From contig CALHNS010000032.1 of the NCBI GenBank assembly GCA_938035125.1, positions 33,580 to 97,579 of the forward strand: a DNA stretch of 64,000 nucleotides, in the 5' to 3' direction. The stretch's first letter is position 1, and the number at the start of each line of letters is the position of its first letter. Position numbers and translations under genes: made by a program. Source of the stretch: an uncultured Granulosicoccaceae bacterium. Lineage in GTDB: Bacteria; Pseudomonadota; Gammaproteobacteria; Granulosicoccales; Granulosicoccaceae. Shown here in pieces: positions 39,813 through 48,181 of this stretch. The notes beneath the pieces were generated by a model that ran no database searches, was not told the DNA's origin, and saw only the letters and a list, made by a program, of their open reading frames with translations.

Positions 39813-41291
39813 CTATTTATAAAAGCGTCTTCGCATTGCCAATAAACCACCCATAAGGAACATTACCGGCCAAGAAGCGGCACCAAAGGAGCTTCCTCCC
39901 CTGCTACTACTGCTAGGAACGATATCACCCACTTCCTCACTTAAGTCCGCGCTGTCAACACCTGCAATAGCTTCTTGCTCAATTGGCTGCACATCAACAG
40001 ATTCACCTGTATCAACCGCCACGGCCATCACCACATCAAATTCATCCGTTGCAATTTCAATAGGTCCGGTGCTAGGACCGCTTTGTTCAAGGCTGGTTTC
40101 TTCAACCGAACTGTCTTCTGTCTCTTGGCTGGTTGTATTGTCTTCAGACTCTTCCTCAACCGGCACATCGATCGCTTCAACGACTACCTCCGGTTGCTCT
40201 TCAACTGGCTGCTCTTCAACGGCTTCTGTAGATTGTTCTTCTACAGGCAACTCTTCGTCTACAGGAGTTTCCGGTTCAACCGCTGCCACATCCTGTAACA
40301 GTAAACTTTCATGCGATGTGATTTCAGGAGCACCACCAATACCTGCGCTACCTGAAATCATGTGCAAACGATTCCCTAAGATGCCACTTGCGCCACTGTG
40401 GCGACCTTCCATCATGGGCTGAAGCGTGCGCCATTCATTCAAATTTACATCGTAGGCTTCCACAGTATCAAACGCTGTATTGTGACCTGCTGCCTCACCA
40501 CCTAACACAATCACTTCATTGCCCACGCCCACCGTTGGCGAGCCTGCACGTTGTGTGGGTATGGATGCACCCACACGCCAAAGGCCGGTAGAAAAATTGT
40601 AGATATTCGTTTCAGCTACGGTATTTTTAAACGGATTAGGTAGTGCAGTTTGTCGACCACCTGTAACCACTAATTCATTTCCAACAAGCACCGCTTGAAA
40701 ATGATCTCGCGCTGTTGGCGCGTTAGGTAAGGTACGCCACGTGCCATCTGCAGGATTGTATTCATCGAACCAATTCACTGCACCGCCGCTGTGGCCTTGG
40801 GTGTTCCCACCCACAACATAAATTTTATTTTGATAAACAATCGTACCGCCACCACCGCGCAGTCGATCAGCGGGCATTTGGCCTGCGATTGTCCAGTTGT
40901 TGTTTTCCGTATTGAACACATGAATTTCAGCCACCGACGGCTCGTTCGGATAACAACACGTCATGGCACCAATCACATAGATGTCAGCACCAATGGCAAC
41001 CGGTTGAAAATGATGTAAGTCTGTTGGGGCTGCACCTAAGTTTTCCCAACCATCGGTTGAAGATCGATACACCTCAACCGGTGGAGAACGTCTGCCGCCC
41101 AATACGTATAGGTCACCATCAACGACCACTGAACCTGTCTCATGACGACGGCTTATGGTTGTACCATCACTTGTGGTTTCAGTTTGCCATTGAGCGTTCT
41201 CGTCTTGCGCCGCAAAAGAGGCTTGCGATGCGGCTGAAAGCGCAATCGATACCGCAAACGCCAGACGTAACTTGATTGATGGAAATTCCAT
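39813..41291 (-). CDS. Exported kelch-repeat protein with GlyGly-CTERM-like tail
   Basis: A 492-residue protein from the ATG at 41291 (signal peptide ending ASFAAQD). Kelch units with the GG and W pattern recur: DLYVLGGRRSPPVEVYR, KIYVVGGNTQGHSGG, ELVVTGGRQTALP, EVIVLGGEAAGHN and NRLHMISG, giving a five- to six-bladed propeller. Next comes an acidic Glu-rich stretch of about 130 residues. The C-terminus has a Ser/Gly stretch (SSSSRGGSS), a hydrophobic helix and RRRF, which matches the GlyGly-CTERM sorting signal processed by rhombosortase in type II-secreting bacteria. A rhombosortase gene was not seen here. Ligand unknown. Confidence 0.75.
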   Translation of the reverse strand: MEFPSIKLRLAFAVSIALSAASQASFAAQDENAQWQTETTSDGTTISRRHETGSVVVDGDLYVLGGRRSPPVEVYRSSTDGWENLGAAPTDLHHFQPVAIGADIYVIGAMTCCYPNEPSVAEIHVFNTENNNWTIAGQMPADRLRGGGGTIVYQNKIYVVGGNTQGHSGGAVNWFDEYNPADGTWRTLPNAPTARDHFQAVLVGNELVVTGGRQTALPNPFKNTVAETNIYNFSTGLWRVGASIPTQRAGSPTVGVGNEVIVLGGEAAGHNTAFDTVEAYDVNLNEWRTLQPMMEGRHSGASGILGNRLHMISGSAGIGGAPEITSHESLLLQDVAAVEPETPVDEELPVEEQSTEAVEEQPVEEQPEVVVEAIDVPVEEESEDNTTSQETEDSSVEETSLEQSGPSTGPIEIATDEFDVVMAVAVDTGESVDVQPIEQEAIAGVDSADLSEEVGDIVPSSSSRGGSSFGAASWPVMFLMGGLLAMRRRFYK

Positions 41292-41439
41292 ACGATGTGC
41301 CCAATCCTTTATTATTTTTTTTGGGCACCACAATGTGACTCATTTCACTATCGCAGCGCCCTTTCATCAGACACAGCGGTAATCGGCCATCACTCAAGCC
41401 GTTTTCAGTTTGAACCAAAAGAAAGCCTTAAATACGCGG

Positions 41440-42321
41440 CTAGCTTCCCGTTTTGGGCGTGGGCAAGCGCACAATTAGGCTACTTGTGTCCCAGCGAGAG
41501 CCTCCAGCGGCCTGCACGTCTGCATAGAACTGGTCGACCATTGCGGTGACAGGCAAAGAGGCTTTATTGTTTTTCGCTTCCTCTAAAACAATACCAAGGT
41601 CTTTGCGCATCCAATCTACAGCGAATCCGTAGTCGAAATGGCGATCTAGCATGCCTTCGTAGCGATTCTCCATTTGCCATGATTGCGCCGCCCCTTTTGA
41701 AATGACATCAATAACCGCTTTACCATCTAGACCTGCACACTCGGCAAAGTGCAACCCTTCAGACAGGCCTTGCACAAGGCCAGCGATACAAATTTGATTC
41801 ACCATTTTAGTTAATTGGCCGGCACCGCTATCGCCCATTAAGCGAACGGATTTTCCGTAGTGCTGCATCAATGATTCAGCCCTTTTATAAGCGGCTATAT
41901 CGCCGCCCACCATAATAGTAAGCGCACCGTTTTCCGCACCGGCTTGACCACCAGAGATAGGCGCATCAAGAAAGGCAACATTCTTATCGGATGCATAGGC
42001 GTAAAGCTCACGAGCAACGGTTGCAGAAGCGGTGGTGTGATCGACGAATACGGTGTTGGCGCTCATGCCTTCGATAGCGCCATCATCACCTAAAACAACC
42101 GAACGTAAATCATTATCGTTGCCCACGCAGGCCATAACAAATTCAGCACCTGTTGCCGCCTCTTTCGGTGTTGCGCACGCAGTGCCTCCGTATTCTTTCA
42201 CCCAATCATTGGCTTTCGACGCAGTGCGGTTATATACGCGCACCTCGTGACCATTCTTAGCTAAGTATCCTGCCATTGGATACCCCATTACACCTAAACC
42301 TAAAAACGCGACTGTTGCCAT
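41440..42321 (-). CDS. Beta-hydroxyacid dehydrogenase (3-hydroxyisobutyrate/tartronate semialdehyde reductase type)
   Basis: A 293-residue NAD(P)-dependent oxidoreductase of the HIBADH family. The nucleotide site is FLGLGVMGYPMAGYL and the substrate motif DAPISGGQAGAENG is present. The catalytic lysine is in KMVNQICIAG. Arg33 in VYNRTASKAND suggests NADP preference. Several substrates are possible; proximity to xsc raises sulfolactaldehyde or another sulfonated aldehyde, but this is speculation. It is separated from xsc by a terminator. Confidence 0.8.
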   Translation of the reverse strand: MATVAFLGLGVMGYPMAGYLAKNGHEVRVYNRTASKANDWVKEYGGTACATPKEAATGAEFVMACVGNDNDLRSVVLGDDGAIEGMSANTVFVDHTTASATVARELYAYASDKNVAFLDAPISGGQAGAENGALTIMVGGDIAAYKRAESLMQHYGKSVRLMGDSGAGQLTKMVNQICIAGLVQGLSEGLHFAECAGLDGKAVIDVISKGAAQSWQMENRYEGMLDRHFDYGFAVDWMRKDLGIVLEEAKNNKASLPVTAMVDQFYADVQAAGGSRWDTSSLIVRLPTPKTGS

Positions 42322-42368
42322 GATCGAAACCTGTTACTTGTGTTTGTTGGCTAAACGAAAAGTGAAAA

Positions 42369-42405
42369 CAAAAAAGGGCGATGTCATCATAACATCGCCC
42401 CTTTT
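42369..42405 (-). terminator. Intrinsic terminator downstream of xsc
   Basis: GGGCGATGT (42376-42384) pairs with ACATCGCCC (42392-42400) around a seven-base loop. On the minus strand it is followed by a run of T. It ends the xsc transcript before the next gene in the same direction; on the plus strand a short T-run is also present, so it may be bidirectional. Confidence 0.8.
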
Positions 42406-42432
42406 GAGCCGTTCAAACTATGTGCTTAATGC

Positions 42433-44196
42433 TTACACGTAGTCTTTGTACTTCGCCAAGTGACGAACCGGCTTAGACAACGCATCCTTACGGAAGGGGT
42501 CGCCCAGTTCACGATTACACATCACTTCAATTACCGTGGTTTTGCCGTTGTTCATCTGCGCATCGATGGCACCGCTTAGAGCTTTGCCCACATCGCCGTA
42601 TTGATCAACCGTGATGCCTTCAGCGCCCATCGCACGAGCCATTTCAGCAAAGCTGTTGCTTTCCAATTCACCGGCAACAAAACGACGGCCATAGAAATCA
42701 ACCTGGTTCTTCTTCTCAGCACCCCATTGACGGTTGTGGAAAACCACAGCCGTTACCGGAATGTTATGGCGAACAGCGGTTAAGATTTCAGTCATGCTCA
42801 TAGCCCATGCACCATCACCGGCATAAGCTACCGCTGGACGCTCAGGTGCCGCACACTTTGCACCAATCATTGTCGGTAATGCGTAACCGCAGTTACCAAA
42901 GCTCATTGGTGCGAAGAAGCTACGTGGACGCTCAAAACGTAAGTAGCTGTTTGCAACTGAATTAATGTTACCAATATCGGTAGATACCATCACATCTGCA
43001 GGCATTGCTTTTTCCAGCTCACGCAATACCTGACGCGGTGCTAACCAGTTGCCGTCTTCTTTCTCAGCTTCAGCGATCATGTCTTGGCTGAAGTCATCCA
43101 CTTCATGCACCCATGCATCAAGCTCAGCTTCCCAAGCATCTTTTTCTTTCTTAGTGGTGGCTAATCGCTCGTCACGTGTAGCATCACACTCAAGAGTCTT
43201 ATCGTTCAAGCGAGATAGCAATGCGCGTGCTGTTGCACCCGCATCACCACAAATACCGACTGAAATTGGCTTAACCAATCCCAGCATTTTGTGGTCAGCA
43301 TCGATTTGGATAATTTTGGCATCTTTCGGCCAGTAATCCATACCGTGCTGAGGCAAGGTGCCAAAAGGCCCAAGACGTGAACCCAAAGCGATGACAACGT
43401 CCGCTTTTTCAATCAGTTTCATGCCAGCTTTCGAGCCTTGATAGCCCAATGGACCTGCCCATTGAGGATGGCTTGCTGGGAATGAATCGTTGTGTAAGTA
43501 GCTGTTTACAACCGGGCAGCCTAATCGCTCTGCAAGCGCAACACAGTCGGCCACGGCGTCAGCCATAACCACACCACCACCAGACAGAATGACGGGGAAT
43601 TTCGCTTTAGCCAGCAGTTCCACCGCTTCTTGTTGAACGCCTTCGCCACCAGCACCGCGATCTAATCGCATAGGTTTTGGAATTTCTACGTTGATATCGC
43701 CGTAGAAATAATCACGCGGGATGTTTAGCTGGGTGGGGCCAATTTCAGAGATGGCGCGATCGAAGCAACGACCGGTGTACTCAGCCATTCGATTGGGGTT
43801 GTTAACATGGCCTTGATATTTCGTAAACTCTTGGAACATGGGCAGCTGGTGAGCTTCTTGGAAACCACCTAACCCCATACCCATGGTGCCGGTTTCTGGA
43901 GTGATCATAACCACCGGGCTGTGTGCCCAGTAGGCTGCGGCAACTGCCGTTACACAGTTAGAAATACCCGGGCCGTTTTGACCAATAACCACACCGTGGC
44001 GACCGGTTGCACGAGAGTAACCGTCGGCCATGTGAGCAGCACCCTGTTCATGTACAACAGGAATTAAACGAATACCGGCTGGGGCGAAAATATCCATGGC
44101 ATCCATGAATGCCGAGCCCATGATGCCGAAGATATCTGTGACGCCGTTGGCGACTAGCGTTTCGACGAACGCTTCACTGGGGGTCATACGTGGCAT
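42433..44196 (-). CDS. xsc: Sulfoacetaldehyde acetyltransferase
   Basis: A 587-residue thiamine-diphosphate enzyme that turns sulfoacetaldehyde and phosphate into acetyl phosphate and sulfite. It begins MTPSEAFVETLVANGVTDIF and has the ThDP glutamate region VVHEQGAAHMADGYSRA. The cofactor motif is GDGAWAMSMTEILTA with N in FHNRQWGAEKKNQ. It is specific enough in sequence to be called Xsc rather than a general acetolactate synthase. AGGAG lies ten bases upstream of the ATG. The usual pta and tpa partners are not next to it. Confidence 0.92.
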   Translation of the reverse strand: MPRMTPSEAFVETLVANGVTDIFGIMGSAFMDAMDIFAPAGIRLIPVVHEQGAAHMADGYSRATGRHGVVIGQNGPGISNCVTAVAAAYWAHSPVVMITPETGTMGMGLGGFQEAHQLPMFQEFTKYQGHVNNPNRMAEYTGRCFDRAISEIGPTQLNIPRDYFYGDINVEIPKPMRLDRGAGGEGVQQEAVELLAKAKFPVILSGGGVVMADAVADCVALAERLGCPVVNSYLHNDSFPASHPQWAGPLGYQGSKAGMKLIEKADVVIALGSRLGPFGTLPQHGMDYWPKDAKIIQIDADHKMLGLVKPISVGICGDAGATARALLSRLNDKTLECDATRDERLATTKKEKDAWEAELDAWVHEVDDFSQDMIAEAEKEDGNWLAPRQVLRELEKAMPADVMVSTDIGNINSVANSYLRFERPRSFFAPMSFGNCGYALPTMIGAKCAAPERPAVAYAGDGAWAMSMTEILTAVRHNIPVTAVVFHNRQWGAEKKNQVDFYGRRFVAGELESNSFAEMARAMGAEGITVDQYGDVGKALSGAIDAQMNNGKTTVIEVMCNRELGDPFRKDALSKPVRHLAKYKDYV

Positions 44197-44222
44197 GGTG
44201 ATTTAACTCCTGAGAATGTTAA

Positions 44223-44262
44223 GGGTACTGTACCCAGAGCGAACAAGGCTCGTTAGGTCCAA
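44223..44262 (-). promoter_or_regulatory. Candidate regulator sites upstream of xsc
   Basis: The 13-bp palindrome GGGTACTGTACCC occupies 44223-44235. On the minus strand TTGGACCTAA (44262-44253) resembles the CTGGAC(C/T)TAA box reported for TauR in Rhodobacter. Only one clear copy is seen, whereas TauR sites are direct repeats. They lie 27-66 bases upstream of the xsc start. Confidence 0.4.
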
Positions 44263-44298
44263 GGGTTCTTACAACAGAGCGCCAGCTGGCACTTAATG

Positions 44299-45786
44299 CT
44301 AATTTTTGAAACTGTCTATCACTTTAGCTAATCGTTCTATACCTGGCTCAATACGTTCATCTGGGATGGACGAAAATCCCAATCGGCAAAAATTATGGTT
44401 ATCCGAAGGTTCTGCAAAGTAGGTGTCGCCTGCGTTGATGTACAAGCTCTGCGCGGCAGCCTTTTGCTCTAAATCAACAGCTTTTACGTGATCAGGCAAT
44501 TTTACCCAATAAGAAGAGCCGCCAAAAGCTGGGGCAACAGAAGACAAACTCATGTGCTGCCCTAGCGCCTGATTCATCAATTCCCAACGCTGCTTGTACG
44601 CCTGAGACAAACGCATCACCGCCGCATCATGATGGCCCAACGCCAAAAAGTGCCCAACGGTTCTTTGAGTGTTACTGGGTGGGTGACGATACATCAAGCG
44701 TCGCAGCGCACGAGCCTGGGCAATAAAAGATTTAGGCCCCACCATAAAGCCAACCCGTAAGCCTGGGGCAAGCGTTTTGGATAAGCTGCCGATGTAAATC
44801 ACTTGATGCGATTCATCAAGGCTTTTTAAAGCCGGTGTAGGTTTGCCCACAAAATTCAATTCACTTTCGTAATCATCTTCTACGATCATGACGTTGTGTT
44901 CTGAGGCTTGCGCCAACAGCTCGCGTCTTGCCGCCAAAGGCATGGTTGTGGTGGTCGGACACTGGTGGCTGGGTGTCACGTACATCAGCCGGCATTGAGC
45001 CAGTCGTTCATCGGTTTGCACGCCATCGTTGCCTACCGGGAATTCAATTTGCCTACCGGAGAACAGCGAAAAAATATTTCTGGCATCTGGGTAACACGGA
45101 TCTTCGATGCCCACGGTCGATTGCTTATCTAGCAATAATTGAGCGGTTATGAATAACGCGTTTTGCGCACCCGTTGTAATCAGGATCTGATCTGGATCAG
45201 CCCATACACCTCGCCGCGGCAGCACTCGTTTATGAATTTGCTCAACCAGCAATTCATCGTCTCGGGCGATGCGATCGTGGGTCCATTCGTTGATGGCGCC
45301 CACGTGCAGCGATAAACGGCACGCTTCGCGCCAATCGTTCACCGGAAACAATGAAGAATCGACTTGACCGTATATAAAAGGGTACTGGTAGTGATTCCAA
45401 TCGGCTGGGCGCTGTAAATTTCTTTGCGATTGAAGATCGAGCACCGTGTCGACAGAAACATTGTCTTCAGGAAACCCAACACCGGCCCTGCTGGAATCTA
45501 CTCGACCTTCAAGAATGTCAGGGTTAACAAAATAACCGCGGCGTTCCTTAGCAATCAAGTAGTTTTCATCTACCAGATGCTGGTATGCCAAAACCACAGT
45601 ATTCCTCGCAACACCCAATTGACGGGCTAATTCACGCGACGAAGGTAGTGGTAAATCAATCGCAACGCGACCATCTAAAATGGCGTTCACCAACGACTGA
45701 CGAAGCTGTGTTTGAAGGCTTTGAGTATCTTTGTGGTCTAGCTGAAAGAGCTGCTGCCACATCGGTTGCTCACGGGTGCGGGACAT
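44299..45786 (-). CDS. MocR/GntR-type PLP-dependent transcriptional regulator, TauR-like
   Basis: About 495 residues from the ATG at 45786, preferred over a TTG two codons upstream because AGGA lies about ten bases ahead. The N-terminal winged helix shows LPSSRELARQLGVARNTVV. The C-terminal class I aminotransferase-like domain has LITTGAQNALFI and the PLP lysine in IGSLSKTLAPGLRVGF. Such regulators sense taurine (TauR), GABA (GabR) or similar amines. Position directly upstream of xsc on the same strand favours TauR, but the gene order differs from the usual divergent tauR. Confidence 0.85.
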   Translation of the reverse strand: MSRTREQPMWQQLFQLDHKDTQSLQTQLRQSLVNAILDGRVAIDLPLPSSRELARQLGVARNTVVLAYQHLVDENYLIAKERRGYFVNPDILEGRVDSSRAGVGFPEDNVSVDTVLDLQSQRNLQRPADWNHYQYPFIYGQVDSSLFPVNDWREACRLSLHVGAINEWTHDRIARDDELLVEQIHKRVLPRRGVWADPDQILITTGAQNALFITAQLLLDKQSTVGIEDPCYPDARNIFSLFSGRQIEFPVGNDGVQTDERLAQCRLMYVTPSHQCPTTTTMPLAARRELLAQASEHNVMIVEDDYESELNFVGKPTPALKSLDESHQVIYIGSLSKTLAPGLRVGFMVGPKSFIAQARALRRLMYRHPPSNTQRTVGHFLALGHHDAAVMRLSQAYKQRWELMNQALGQHMSLSSVAPAFGGSSYWVKLPDHVKAVDLEQKAAAQSLYINAGDTYFAEPSDNHNFCRLGFSSIPDERIEPGIERLAKVIDSFKN

Positions 45787-45822
45787 AATCAACCGTTCCT
45801 GAAGCAGCGATAGTGGGGTAGG

Positions 45823-46689
45823 TTATACGTCCTCGTTAACCAAGTCTTCAAGATCAGACAAGTCGTAGGCTTCAACATTAGCAGTCAGTTCCGCCTCAGG
45901 CAGAGTGGGGATGATTTGATCATCTGGAATAATGCCAGCTTCAGCAGGACTTAGCGAGCCTTCGTCGATGTTTCGAACTCGCCTTATCAGTGTAGGTGGC
46001 TCTGCTATCTTTGCAGAGTGGCCTTGTTGTCGGCCCTGATCAGTACCCAGTCGAATAGCTTCCTTGCGGCCTCGGGCAAGGCCTTCTTCTCGACCTTCTT
46101 CTCTGCCTCGGGCAAGACCTTCTTCTCGACCTTCTACTCTGCCCTGCTCAATTCCTTCTCTAAGGCCCGTTTCTCGGCCTTGGCGTAAGCCCTGCTCTCT
46201 GGCGTGCTGCAACGCCAGTGCGTCCGCTTCTTGATGCGACTGACCGTCAGCTTCAAGCTGCGCTTGTTCTTGTTCCTGCAACAGATTATCTTTCGATGCC
46301 AATGCCTCTTCTTTTGCATCCAACGACATCTGTGCAGCTTTGAGTTCTGTATTCAGCCTGCGTAATTCTTTTACATGTTTTAGCTCACTGGCTGCCTGCT
46401 GCGCTTCTCGCTCTTCAATGTTCGAAGTTCTTGCACTCAGCGCTTCGTTTTCAGACTGAAGATGAGCAGCGCGCATTCGAGTATCGTTCAATAAATTCTG
46501 CAATAACTCTTGTTCTTCTTCCGCCTCTCGCAGAACACGGCGGCGACGCGATGCAGCAGCAACCCCCATTAGGCAAATGCCAAGAAGAAAACCCAACAGG
46601 GCGGCAATGCCAAATAAAATTGCCACCGTGCCCGTAGGGCCGACCTGAGCTTCCAGATTGCTCAATAGGTTGGATACACTCATCATCAT
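45823..46689 (-). CDS. Membrane-anchored coiled-coil protein with a 14-glycine heptad-like stripe
   Basis: A 288-residue protein of no recognised family. One transmembrane helix lies at about 20-46, then a basic RRRR cluster, then a long acidic coiled coil (about 50-160). From residue 167 to 223 a glycine recurs exactly every fourth position: 167, 171, 175, 179, 183, 187, 191, 195, 199, 203, 207, 215, 219, 223, with Ala at 211. The surrounding residues are mostly Arg and Glu. The glycine stripe recalls the GxxxG helix of FliH. The tail is acidic. Its start overlaps the upstream OmpA-like gene by four bases, so the two are probably coupled. Confidence 0.7.
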   Translation of the reverse strand: MMMSVSNLLSNLEAQVGPTGTVAILFGIAALLGFLLGICLMGVAAASRRRRVLREAEEEQELLQNLLNDTRMRAAHLQSENEALSARTSNIEEREAQQAASELKHVKELRRLNTELKAAQMSLDAKEEALASKDNLLQEQEQAQLEADGQSHQEADALALQHAREQGLRQGRETGLREGIEQGRVEGREEGLARGREEGREEGLARGRKEAIRLGTDQGRQQGHSAKIAEPPTLIRRVRNIDEGSLSPAEAGIIPDDQIIPTLPEAELTANVEAYDLSDLEDLVNEDV

Positions 46690-47969
46690 AAGTTTGCTTG
46701 TATGTTTACGTGTTGCTGTTGGCCAGATTGCACGACATTGGGTGGCAACAAAATAACCAACCTGTCTTCCTCAATGCCGCGTTCAGCAAGAAAAGCTTGT
46801 ATGGCTATCGCTCGCTCACCGGATAACGTTCGATTGGAGATTTCATCCTCCCCGTCAAGACTGCCCACTTCAATAATAATATCTTGCTCCGCGTACAGAA
46901 ATAAATCCTCAAACGTTTGCGTCAGCAATTCTTCACTGGGAGCAGTCAACTCGGCTGTTCCTGCCTCAAAGGCAATTAAATTAGAACGGCGGGTCATGTT
47001 TGTTAAAACATCTTCGCGTAACGACGCTAGTGTTAAGGTCGCTGCCGTTCCAGAATCGTCCACCGTTTCAATCTCTACAGGCTGATCTTCTTCGGCAACA
47101 AGCTCATTATTAGGCTCGTTACTAAGCTCAATAATAGGCTCATTAACGGATTCCTCTTCGGTTGAATCAAGCGCAATAGGTGCAGCCGCATCAACTTCAA
47201 CATCAATGGCAACACCGGACTCGTTATCAATGGCTACGCTTGAATCTGCTGATGTATCGGTAGCAACGTCACTGCTGATATTGGCAATGGCGTCTGAAGG
47301 GGTATCGGACTCAGTTTCCTGGGTTGATGTTAGCGCGATCAAGTCGGCAAAATTCATCAACGGCGCATCAGTATTATCAGACTGCCAAGCGTTACTTACA
47401 TCTTCAGCTGGCGCTGACTGTGATGCATCATTTGTTGCAACAACATTGTCATCAGCATCATCAGATGCAGGTTCAGAAAAAACGTCGGTCGATGTATCTG
47501 ACCATGTTGTGTTTCCATCAACAACATCAGCGGAAATGTCACTAACAGCATCAACGTATTGTAGCGGCGGCGGCACCGAATCTTCATCAGCTGCCCACTC
47601 TTTCTCAGCCGTCCATTCCTGCTCAGCTGTCCATTCTTGTTCTATTGAACTTTGTTCATTTGCTGTTAACTCATCTGCATCGCTAGCGCTTGCATTATTT
47701 TCAATAACGGAAACAAATGCACTTTCATTATCAGTTGACTGATTGTTTGATGCGATATCTGTTTCAACGGCTGTTTGATTTGACAGAGAAGGAGAAACGG
47801 CTGACGCATCGCCACCGTTAAGCGATAACAAAGTTTCGCTAAGCCTTGAGGCTTGTTGAAAGAGTGCTGCAAACAGTAATACTAATCCTGCAACCGACAG
47901 GCACACGCCTACCCACCAAGCGCTCAGGGCGGGTTCGTCAGACAAGGCTGCTGTGTCCGGTGCTAGCAT
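46686..47969 (-). CDS. Membrane-anchored acidic protein with C-terminal OmpA-like domain
   Basis: A 427-residue protein with an N-terminal transmembrane helix (ACVGVCLSVAGLVLLF-like segment at about 19-40). Residues about 50-310 are acidic, Ser/Asp/Ala-rich and low in complexity. The last ~110 residues resemble OmpA/MotB: IAFEAGTAELTAPSEELL, then IIIEVGSLDGEDE and NRTLSGERAIAIQAFLAERG. The domain would bind peptidoglycan, but the canonical arginine/aspartate contacts cannot be confirmed by eye. It is upstream of, and overlaps by four bases, the glycine-stripe protein. Confidence 0.65.
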   Translation of the reverse strand: MLAPDTAALSDEPALSAWWVGVCLSVAGLVLLFAALFQQASRLSETLLSLNGGDASAVSPSLSNQTAVETDIASNNQSTDNESAFVSVIENNASASDADELTANEQSSIEQEWTAEQEWTAEKEWAADEDSVPPPLQYVDAVSDISADVVDGNTTWSDTSTDVFSEPASDDADDNVVATNDASQSAPAEDVSNAWQSDNTDAPLMNFADLIALTSTQETESDTPSDAIANISSDVATDTSADSSVAIDNESGVAIDVEVDAAAPIALDSTEEESVNEPIIELSNEPNNELVAEEDQPVEIETVDDSGTAATLTLASLREDVLTNMTRRSNLIAFEAGTAELTAPSEELLTQTFEDLFLYAEQDIIIEVGSLDGEDEISNRTLSGERAIAIQAFLAERGIEEDRLVILLPPNVVQSGQQQHVNIQANL

Positions 47970-48181
47970 AAAGTGCAGGTTTCAAATGATTCTTTCTAGT
48001 TGCACATAATACCGCGAAAGGCTAAGTAACCGGCGCATGTACTCCGCACTGAGTCTCAGTTCCGGTGAATGAAACAAAGGGTTTATTACCCAGTTCCCAT
48101 ACTGGAACGATCAATCCATCACATTCCGACGCCAACCCATAAAGGCTTAGGCTCAGATCGCCGCTCTTATGCTGTGTGAAG

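Noticed and set aside
47206..47742. Plus-strand 178-codon Ser-rich frame
   Set aside because: It is the complement of the acidic, Asp/Ser-rich stretch of the OmpA-like gene; the composition alone explains the open frame.
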